The notes beneath the pieces are model-generated. The model did not search any database and was not told the origin of the DNA. It saw only the letters and a list, made by a program, of their open reading frames with translations. DNA of 64,000 nt from Micromonospora andamanensis (GTDB lineage: Bacteria > Actinomycetota > Actinomycetes > Mycobacteriales > Micromonosporaceae), in contig NZ_BOOZ01000027.1 of the NCBI RefSeq assembly GCF_016863495.1, forward strand, positions 58,097-122,096, in the 5' to 3' direction. The position numbers were made by a program, and so were the translations under genes. Below are positions 58,204 to 64,000 of this stretch, piece by piece (the first letter of the stretch is position 1; each line of letters starts with the position of its first letter).

Positions 58204-59437
58204 CCAGGCCACCGCCGACGGGGTGGGGCGACAGGCACCGGTGACACCGCCTGACAGCCGGTCGGCCCTGGCGGGACGCCTACCCCGCGCCCTGCACCCG
58301 GGTGCCTGGTGGCTGTGGGCGCTCGGGCTGGCGACCGCGGCCAGCCACACCACCAACCCGCTGCCGCTGGCCCTGCTCATCGCCGCCGCCGCGCTTGTGG
58401 TCGTGCGCCGCCGAGGTGACGCCCCCTGGGCGTTCGCGTTCCGGATGTACCTGATCCTCGGCGCGGTGATCGTGGCTATGCGGGTGGTGTTCCGCCTCGT
58501 CTTCGGCGGCGGACAGGGTGACCACGTCCTGCTTCACCTGCCGGAAATTCCGTTGCCGGCGTGGGCGGCGGGCATCCGGCTGTTCGGCCCGGTCGCCGCC
58601 GAACAGCTCCTCGGCGGCTTCTACGACGGGCTGCGCCTGGCGACGATGCTCATCTGCCTCGGTGCCGCCAACGCCCTGGCCAATCCGAAGCGCCTGCTGA
58701 AAGCGGTCCCCGGCGCCCTGTACGCGGTCAGCACTGCCGTGGTGGTCGCGTTGTCGGTGGCCCCACAGCTTGTGGAAAGTGTGCTGCGGGTACGCCGGGC
58801 CCGCCGGTTGCGCGGCGCCGCCAGGCAGGGTCTGCGTGCCCTGCGGGGCATCGCCCTGCCGGTGCTGGCCGACGCCCTGGACCGATCCCTCGCCCTGGCC
58901 GCGGCCATGGACTCGCGCGGCTACGGCCGCACCGCCGCGATACCGGCCGGCCAGCGCGCCCTCACCGGCGGGCTGGTGCTCGCCGGACTGGTCGGTGTCT
59001 GCGTCGGCACGTACGGGCTGCTCGACGCGACCGTGCCCGGCTACCTCGGTCTGCCGATGCTGATCGTCGGGCTGGCGACAGCCGTCGCCGGGATGCTGCT
59101 GGCCGGCCGGCAGGTCCGGCGCAGTCGCTACCGGCCGGACCGCTGGCGGATCACGGAGGTTGTCGTCGCCGGCTGTGGGGTGGCCACCGCCGTCGTGATG
59201 GCGGTGGCCGGATCCGTGGATCCGGTCCGGCTCTACCCGCCGGTGAGCCCGCTCACCTGGCCCGAGCTGACCCCGCTGATGCTCCTGGTCGTCGCGGTCG
59301 CGGTCGCGCCGGCCTGGCTGGCACCGCCGCCGACGCTCGCGGCTCACCGCACCCCCCGCCCGGTGCTCACTGCACCGAACGGCACGACCCGCAGCTCGCC
59401 GAAGCGTGACACCAGCGAGTCGGAGGCCCAACGTTGA
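58196..59437 (+). CDS. ecfT: ECF transporter transmembrane component T
   Basis: A 413-residue membrane protein of the CbiQ/EcfT family. The two Ala-Arg-Gly-type motifs that couple to the ATPases are RARRLRGAAR (about 200) and AAMDSRGYGR (about 237). Several helices are predicted, including an extended C-terminal group not seen in shorter CbiQ proteins. It starts 8 bp before the DUF4430 gene ends and its stop overlaps the ATPase start by 4 bp. It connects the S component to the fused ATPase. Confidence 0.88.
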   Translation: MTDQATADGVGRQAPVTPPDSRSALAGRLPRALHPGAWWLWALGLATAASHTTNPLPLALLIAAAALVVVRRRGDAPWAFAFRMYLILGAVIVAMRVVFRLVFGGGQGDHVLLHLPEIPLPAWAAGIRLFGPVAAEQLLGGFYDGLRLATMLICLGAANALANPKRLLKAVPGALYAVSTAVVVALSVAPQLVESVLRVRRARRLRGAARQGLRALRGIALPVLADALDRSLALAAAMDSRGYGRTAAIPAGQRALTGGLVLAGLVGVCVGTYGLLDATVPGYLGLPMLIVGLATAVAGMLLAGRQVRRSRYRPDRWRITEVVVAGCGVATAVVMAVAGSVDPVRLYPPVSPLTWPELTPLMLLVVAVAVAPAWLAPPPTLAAHRTPRPVLTAPNGTTRSSPKRDTSESEAQR

Positions 59438-61065
59438 TCGATTTCAGTCGGGTGACCGTCCACTACGCCGAAACCTCCGAACCGATGCTGCGCGACGTGA
59501 ACCTGCACATCCCCGAGGGCGAGCTGTGCCTGGTCGCTGGCCGCACCGGCGCCGGCAAGTCGACCCTGCTGCGGGCCATCAACGGGCTGGTGCCGCACTT
59601 CACCGGCGGCACGCTCCACGGCACCGTCACCGTGCAGGGCCGCGACACCCGCAGCCACCCTCCCCGTGACCTCGCCGACGTCGTCGGAGTCGTCGGCCAG
59701 GATCCCCTCGCCGGCTTCGTCACCGACACCGTCGAAGAGGAACTCGCCTATGGCATGGAACAACTCGCCCTGCCGGCGCCGGTCATGCGTAAACGCGTCG
59801 AGGAGACCCTCGACCTGCTCGGCATCGCCGAGCTCCGGGACCGTCCGCTGCGAACTCTCTCGGGCGGGCAGCAGCAGCGGGTCGCCATCGGCGCCGTGCT
59901 CACCAGCCACCCGCAGGTGCTCGTCCTCGACGAGCCGACCTCCGCCCTGGACCCCACCGCCGCGGAGGATGTCCTGGCCGCCGTCACCCGCCTGGTCCAC
60001 GACCTCGGCGTCACCGTCGTGGTGGCCGAACACCGCCTCGAACGCGTCGTGCACTACGCCGACCGGCTGCTCTACCTGCCCGGCGACGGCACCGTCATCG
60101 ACGGCGAACCTGCCGCCGTGCTCGCCGACATCGACCTCGCGCCACCCCTTGTCGAGCTGGGCCGGGCTGCCGGCTGGACACCCTTGCCGCTGTCCGTACG
60201 CGACGCCCGTCGCCGCGCATCGGACCTGCGGCAGCGGCTCGCCGACGCCCCGGCGCCTCCGGCCACACCACCACCGGCCGGTCTGCCGGTACTGGCCGCC
60301 CGCAACATCGTGGTGCGCTACCCCGGCACCGTCGCCGTGGCCGGCGTCGATCTCGACCTGCATCCCGGCCGGATCGTCGCGCTGATGGGCCGCAACGGCT
60401 CCGGCAAGTCCAGCCTGCTCTGGGCGGTGCAGGGCAGCGGCCCACGGCACAGCGGAACTGTCACCGTCACTGGACCTGACGGCGCCACCGACCCGAAGAC
60501 ACTGCCTGCCGGTCGCGCCCGACGACAGGTCGGGCTGGTCCCGCAGACTCCGGGGGACCTGCTCTACCTGGAGACGGTGGACGCCGAATGTGCCCAGGCC
60601 GACCGGGAGTCCGACGCACCTGCGGGCACCTGCCGGGCGCTGCTGGACCAGCTCACCCCCGCGCTGCCCGGCGACCAGCATCCCCGGGACCTGTCGGAAG
60701 GGCAGCGGCTGGCCATCGCGCTCGCCGTCCAGCTCACCGCCGCACCACAGGTCGTGCTGCTCGACGAGCCCACCCGAGGCTTGGATTACCTCGCCAAACG
60801 GCAGTTCACCGCGATCGTCCGGCGGCTGGCCACCGAAGGTCGGACGGTCGTCGTCGCCACCCATGACGTCGAACTCGTCGCCACCCTCGCCGACCGCGTC
60901 GTCGTGATGGCGCAGGGAGAGATCGTGGCCGACGGCACCACCGCCGAGGTCATGCTCGCCTCACCCGCGTTCGCCCCGCAGGTCGCCAAGGTGCTGGCAC
61001 CGCAGCCCTGGCTGACCGTGGACCAGGTCACCGCCGCGCTGGCCGCCACACGGACACGAGGATGA
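59434..61065 (+). CDS. ecfA: ECF transporter ATPase, two fused ATP-binding domains
   Basis: A 543-residue fusion. Domain 1 has Walker A GRTGAGKSTLL (about 36), signature LSGGQQQR (about 141) and Walker B VLVLDEPTSALD. Domain 2 has GRNGSGKSSLL (about 318), LSEGQRLA (about 419) and VVLLDEPTRGLD. Both halves keep the motifs needed for ATP hydrolysis, so it replaces an EcfA1-EcfA2 heterodimer. TTG start at 59434 (TTGA overlap). It energises the corrinoid importer. Confidence 0.9.
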   Translation: MIDFSRVTVHYAETSEPMLRDVNLHIPEGELCLVAGRTGAGKSTLLRAINGLVPHFTGGTLHGTVTVQGRDTRSHPPRDLADVVGVVGQDPLAGFVTDTVEEELAYGMEQLALPAPVMRKRVEETLDLLGIAELRDRPLRTLSGGQQQRVAIGAVLTSHPQVLVLDEPTSALDPTAAEDVLAAVTRLVHDLGVTVVVAEHRLERVVHYADRLLYLPGDGTVIDGEPAAVLADIDLAPPLVELGRAAGWTPLPLSVRDARRRASDLRQRLADAPAPPATPPPAGLPVLAARNIVVRYPGTVAVAGVDLDLHPGRIVALMGRNGSGKSSLLWAVQGSGPRHSGTVTVTGPDGATDPKTLPAGRARRQVGLVPQTPGDLLYLETVDAECAQADRESDAPAGTCRALLDQLTPALPGDQHPRDLSEGQRLAIALAVQLTAAPQVVLLDEPTRGLDYLAKRQFTAIVRRLATEGRTVVVATHDVELVATLADRVVVMAQGEIVADGTTAEVMLASPAFAPQVAKVLAPQPWLTVDQVTAALAATRTRG

Positions 61066-61919
61066 CGACCGCCCTGCGGATCGCCCCGCGAACGGCCGTC
61101 GTGCTGGTCCTGGCCTCCGTCGCCGCGCTGGCCACCTTCAGCTGGCCGTTCTTCGTACCAGCCCAACCCGAGAGCATGGCCCGGACCACCGAGGCACCAC
61201 TGGTCTTCATCGCCGTACTACCGATCCTGCTGGCCCTCGTCCTGGCCGAACTCAGCTCCGGCGGCATCGACAGCAAGGCCCTGGCGATGCTCGGCGTGCT
61301 CGCCGCCGTCAACGCCGCCTTGCGTCCGCTCGGTGCCGGCACCGCCGGCATCGAGACGGTGTTCTTCCTGCTCGTGCTCGCCGGCCGGGTCTTCGGACCC
61401 GGCTTCGGGTTCCTGCTCGGCGCCACCTCGCTGTTCGCCTCCGCCCTGCTCACCGCCGGTGTCGGCCCGTGGCTGCCGTTCCAGATGCTGGCCGCCGCCT
61501 GGATCGGCCTCGGCGCCGGGCTGCTGCCGGCCCGGCTGCGGGGCCGAGCCGAGATCGCCGTGCTGGCCGGCTACGGTGCGCTCGCCGCCTACGGCTATGG
61601 GCTGCTGATGAACCTGTGGTTCTGGCCGTTCAGCATCGGCGCGGACACCCAGCTCTCCTACGTCGCCGGGGCGCCGGTGCTGGACAACCTGCACCGCTTC
61701 GCCGTGTTCACCGCCGTCACGTCCACCTTCGGCTGGGACACCGGCCGCGCCATCACCACCGTGATGGCCATCGTCCTGGTCGGACCCGCCGTCCTGGCTG
61801 CTCTGCGCCGGGCCGCCCGGCGCGCCGCCTTCGACGCACCGGTCACCTTCGCCACGACACCAGGGCCGGCCATCCCGCCCGGGCAAGCCAGCGGTCTCGG
61901 TGTGCGGCCGCCGGGGTAG
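61062..61919 (+). CDS. ecfS: ECF transporter substrate-binding (S) component
   Basis: A 285-residue membrane protein with about six helices (VVLVLASVAALATFSWPFFV first). S components bind the substrate in the membrane; this one keeps the pattern AAVNAALRPLGAGTAGIETVF and LLGATSLFASALLTAGVGPWLPFQ. It is larger than typical S components. The cobalamin riboswitches and barrel/DUF4430 genes in the same operon argue for a cobalamin or corrinoid substrate. The last residues come from sequence antisense to a tsaD remnant. Confidence 0.82.
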   Translation: MTTALRIAPRTAVVLVLASVAALATFSWPFFVPAQPESMARTTEAPLVFIAVLPILLALVLAELSSGGIDSKALAMLGVLAAVNAALRPLGAGTAGIETVFFLLVLAGRVFGPGFGFLLGATSLFASALLTAGVGPWLPFQMLAAAWIGLGAGLLPARLRGRAEIAVLAGYGALAAYGYGLLMNLWFWPFSIGADTQLSYVAGAPVLDNLHRFAVFTAVTSTFGWDTGRAITTVMAIVLVGPAVLAALRRAARRAAFDAPVTFATTPGPAIPPGQASGLGVRPPG

Positions 61920-61924
61920 GGCAG

Positions 61925-62042
61925 GCCGAGCAACGTGTTCGTCCATGCTGGTGGCGAGGGCGTCGCCGAGCAGGACGCCGTCGGCGACGATGCCCGCGCC
62001 GGTCTCGTCGCAGGAGGTTTCGATGCCCAGGACGACAGGCAC
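61925..62042 (-). pseudogene. tsaD: tsaD (t6A biosynthesis) remnant with internal deletion
   Basis: From GTG 62042 the minus strand reads VLGIETSCDETGAGIVADG then GDALATSMDEH, the N-terminus of TsaD/Kae1. After EH the reading joins, out of frame, LLGLPYPGG, which normally lies much later in TsaD. The middle (about 130 codons, including the metal-binding His) is missing, so it is a deletion remnant. It adjoins the deformylase on the same strand. Confidence 0.78.
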
Positions 62043-62044
62043 CG

Positions 62045-62593
62045 TCAGCCGTCCTGGCCGGTACCCACGCCGACGCCAGTGTGTTCGGCGCTGGTGGTGA
62101 GGATTCGCTTGCGGAGTTTGCTGGGAAGTCGGTCGACGTAGGCGAGGCCGTCGAGGTGGTCGACCTCGTGCTGGAAGCAGCGGGCCAGGGTGCCGGTGCC
62201 GTCCAGCCGGACTTCCTGACCGTGCATGTCGAATCCGGTGACGGCGGCGGTGGCGCAGCGGGCCAGTTCGGCGTGCTGGCCGGGGACGGAGAGGCAGCCC
62301 TCCGTGTCGGTCACCAGGTCGCGGTGCTCGGGCAGGTGCAGGACCGGGTTGACGACGGTGGCCACGGTGTGGGCGCCAGTGGCGTCGGGGCAGTCGACGA
62401 CGAAGATCCGGGCGTCGACGCCTATCTGGTTGGCGGCCAGACCGACGCCGTGGGCGGCGTACATGCTGGCGAACATGTCGGCGACGAGCTGGGCGAGGGC
62501 GTCGTCGAAGTCGGTCACCTCGGCACAGCGACGGTGCAGGACGGGCGTGCCGTAACGGGTGATGGGGCGCGGGGTCCCTGTCGAGGTCTGCAC
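62045..62593 (-). CDS. def: Peptide deformylase
   Basis: A 182-residue metalloenzyme that removes N-formyl from new proteins. All three motifs are present: GVGLAANQIG (about 50), EGCLSVPG (about 98) with the metal-ligand Cys, and QHEVDHLDG (about 140) with the two ligand His. It starts at GTG 62593 in a divergent arrangement with the superoxide dismutase gene. It is probably a second copy, since housekeeping def is normally linked to fmt. Confidence 0.93.
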   Translation of the reverse strand: MQTSTGTPRPITRYGTPVLHRRCAEVTDFDDALAQLVADMFASMYAAHGVGLAANQIGVDARIFVVDCPDATGAHTVATVVNPVLHLPEHRDLVTDTEGCLSVPGQHAELARCATAAVTGFDMHGQEVRLDGTGTLARCFQHEVDHLDGLAYVDRLPSKLRKRILTTSAEHTGVGVGTGQDG

Positions 62594-62606
62594 AGTGGCC
62601 TATCAT

Positions 62607-62629
62607 ATGCAATTGCCAAAGCTTTGCAT
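62607..62629. promoter_or_regulatory. Palindromic operator between def and sod (Fur-family-like)
   Basis: ATGCAA-(11 bases)-TTGCAT has perfect 6-base arms and lies in the 64-bp gap between the divergent deformylase and superoxide dismutase genes. The TGCAA/TTGCA half-sites resemble the Nur (nickel) boxes that control sodF in Streptomyces (TTGCAA half-sites), but the spacing differs. A metal-responsive repressor is a plausible binder. Confidence 0.55.
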
Positions 62630-62657
62630 TAAGAGCAGCAACCCCAGAGGAGTTCTG

Positions 62658-63272
62658 ATGGCGGTCTACACCCTGCCCGACCTGCCCTACGACTACGGCG
62701 CGCTGGAGCCGGCGATGTCGGGGCAGATCCTTGAGCTGCACCACGACAAGCACCACGCCGCATACGTCAAGGGCGCCAACGATGGTCTGGAGCAGCTCGC
62801 CGAGGCCCGCGACAAGGGCGACTTCTCCACTCTTGTCGGCCTGGAGAAGACGTACGCGTTCAACCTCTCCGGGCACGTACTGCACTCGATCTTTTGGGGG
62901 AACCTCTCCCCGGATGGTGGCGACCGTCCCGATGGCGAGCTGGCCGCCGCCATCGAGGAGCACTTCGGTTCGTTCGACGCGTTCGCCGGGCAGCTCTCCG
63001 CCGCCACCAAGGGCGTGCAGGGCTCCGGTTGGGGCGTACTGGCCTGGGAACCGCTCGCGCAGCGGCTGATCGTGGAGCAGGTCTACGACCACCACGGCAA
63101 CGTGGGGCAGGGCTCCACGCCGCTGCTGGTGTTCGACGCCTGGGAGCACGCCTACTACCTGCAGTACAAGAATGTCCGGCCCGACTACGTGGACCGGCTG
63201 TGGAACCTGGTCAACTGGTCGGACGTGATCGCCCGGTTCGATGCCGCCCGCGCCGCCACGCCGAAGCTCTGA
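62658..63272 (+). CDS. sod: Superoxide dismutase, Fe/Mn family
   Basis: A 204-residue enzyme that dismutates superoxide. It starts with VYTLPDLPYDYGALEPAMSG, and the metal ligands are in HHDKHHAAYV (about 28), NLSGHVLHSIFW (about 75), and DAWEHAYYLQYKNVRPDYVD (about 158), the last with both Asp and His ligands. Iron or manganese preference cannot be read. AGAGGAG precedes ATG 62658. It shares a promoter region and operator with the divergent deformylase. Confidence 0.96.
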   Translation: MAVYTLPDLPYDYGALEPAMSGQILELHHDKHHAAYVKGANDGLEQLAEARDKGDFSTLVGLEKTYAFNLSGHVLHSIFWGNLSPDGGDRPDGELAAAIEEHFGSFDAFAGQLSAATKGVQGSGWGVLAWEPLAQRLIVEQVYDHHGNVGQGSTPLLVFDAWEHAYYLQYKNVRPDYVDRLWNLVNWSDVIARFDAARAATPKL

Positions 63273-63276
63273 CCGC

Positions 63277-63537
63277 ATGACGGGCCTCACCCCGGCCGCC
63301 GCAGAGCTGGTGCAACGCGCTGCCGGGGTCATCGCTGCCAAACATCGCGGTGACCTCGGCGGCGCTGAAGAACTCCTCGCCGCGTTCGGCTCCGAGCAGG
63401 CCAGGACCCTCGGTTTCTACCTCCTGGCGGACCTGAGCCTCGGACTGCTCCGCGCGCAGAGCGGCCAGTCGTTGGACGACCTCGTCCGGGAGTTGTCCCT
63501 GCTCGTCGCCGCCACCGCCACGCAGCCGGACAACTGA
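63277..63537 (+). CDS. Small helical protein downstream of sod
   Basis: An 86-residue protein starting at ATG 63277, 4 bp after the sod stop. It is all-helical (PAAAELVQRAAGVIAAKHRG, EELLAAFGSEQARTLGFYLL, ADLSLGLLRAQSGQSLDDLV). I recognise no family. Being in the sod transcript suggests a metal or oxidative-stress function, but nothing in the sequence proves it. Confidence 0.6.
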   Translation: MTGLTPAAAELVQRAAGVIAAKHRGDLGGAEELLAAFGSEQARTLGFYLLADLSLGLLRAQSGQSLDDLVRELSLLVAATATQPDN

Positions 63538-63557
63538 CGCGTGGTGATCACCTGGTC

Positions 63558-63591
63558 GGTGTCGCCGGCACTGTGAGGTGCCGGCGACACC
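63558..63591 (+). terminator. Hairpin terminator after the sod operon
   Basis: A perfect 14-bp stem (63558-63571 with 63578-63591) and 6-base loop, 20 bp after the small gene's stop. No U-tract. Probable end of the sod transcript. Confidence 0.75.
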
Positions 63592-63639
63592 TGCCGGAAC
63601 GCGACGGCGGGCGGCCCGGCGACTGCCGCGCCGCGCACG

Positions 63640-63997
63640 GCGCCCAGGCCGGCGACATCGTCACCGTCGCACTGGACCGCACCCGTTCTACGCCGAAAGC
63701 GGCGGACAGGACTCCGACGCCGGCATGCTCACCGGTCCGAACCTGCGCGCCGAGATCATCGACGTGCAACGGCCGGCCAAGAATCTGATCGCGCACACCG
63801 TCCGGATCCTCGACGGCAGCCTCGCCGTCGGTGACACCGTGCACGTCGCCGTGGACTCGGAGTGGCGCACCGGCGCCCGACAGGCCCACTCCGGCACTCA
63901 CGTCGCACACTCCGCGCTGCGCCACGTCCTCGGACCGAACGCGTTGCAATCGGGCTCGTACAACCGACCCGGCTATCTGCGCCTGGACTTCGCCTAA
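63640..63997 (+). pseudogene. alaS: alaS (alanyl-tRNA synthetase) editing-domain fragment
   Basis: The frame ending at 63997 encodes FYAESGGQDSDAGML, EIIDVQRPAKNLIAHTV, SLAVGDTVHVAVDSEW, RTGARQAHSGTHVAHSALRH and GSYNRPGYLRLDFA: the editing (tRNA/SAD-type) region of alanyl-tRNA synthetase. At its left end VALDRT is in another frame, a 1-base loss before the FYAES motif, and no synthetase N-terminus is found. A stop directly after LRLDFA cuts it off. It is a broken fragment. Confidence 0.75.
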
Positions 63998-64000
63998 GGC

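Noticed and set aside
61218..63341. A very long minus-strand open frame opposite the ECF S component, deformylase and sod genes
   Set aside because: Most of it is the antisense of sod, deformylase in another frame and the S component. Only the tsaD stretch at 61925-62042 is genuine sequence.
63578..63997. Stand-alone AlaX-type editing protein
   Set aside because: The FYAESGGQ start is out of frame with its natural upstream residues by one base, no AlaX start is seen, and a stop follows LRLDFA, so a broken alaS fragment is the better reading.

Overview
The window is very GC-rich, with short intergenic gaps, many GTG starts and translationally coupled operons. It comes from an actinomycete chromosome. 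The gene families and the intergenic hairpins fit Micromonosporaceae (Micromonospora/Salinispora-like), but that genus-level placement is inference from gene content, not a database match.

Layout. 1-5.1 kb: xylose utilisation (a ROK repressor running off the left edge, xylA, xylB) and an MFS transporter. 5.1-11.4 kb: a minus-strand alpha-glucoside locus (binding protein, two permeases, LacI regulator, GH13 alpha-glucosidase) with a LacI-type palindrome upstream. 11.7-23.5 kb: housekeeping and small conserved actinobacterial genes, including TspO, a metallophosphoesterase operon, a P-loop dNMP kinase-like protein, an SDR, a sigma-70 factor, an NlpC/P60 hydrolase, several DUF proteins, and DAHP synthase with a possible attenuator leader. 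23.8-40.9 kb: PhoX-like Tat phosphatase, paired M16 peptidases, asd, a CBS protein, SCP2 protein plus glycogen debranching enzyme, PlsC-like acyltransferase, a LuxR-type two-component group, a secreted sugar dehydrogenase with a CBM2 domain, and a HAD hydrolase.

41-48 kb looks like an eroded accessory island. It begins with the 3' half of a tRNA-Arg(UCU) gene, as expected for an attachment-site scar. It then carries a decayed type I-E CRISPR-like array and a DUF433/PIN toxin-antitoxin pair. A Zur-type zinc ABC system of the Azt kind follows, with two AztD-like beta-propeller proteins, and finally a frameshifted tyrosine-integrase remnant. 48-52.6 kb holds a DUF5134 membrane protein, a PepSY-TM protein, an XRE-cupin regulator and a fused oxidoreductase/methyltransferase.

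53.2-61.9 kb is the most interesting region. Three cobalamin riboswitches lie within 2.5 kb. Two of them lead into paired secreted proteins: an alpha/alpha-barrel (prenyltransferase/squalene-oxidase repeat) protein followed by a DUF4430-type protein. These are the two domains that make up animal intrinsic factor and transcobalamin, here on separate polypeptides. One pair appears soluble. The other is surface-attached, through an LPTTG sortase signal and a C-terminal membrane anchor. The second pair is translationally coupled to a complete ECF transporter (T, fused A-A, S). I read this as a cobalamin-repressed corrinoid capture and import system.

61.9-64 kb: a deletion remnant of tsaD, a peptide deformylase, a divergent Fe/Mn superoxide dismutase sharing a Fur-family-like operator with it, and a broken alaS editing-domain fragment at the right edge. 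It resembles a decayed set of spare metalloenzyme paralogues.
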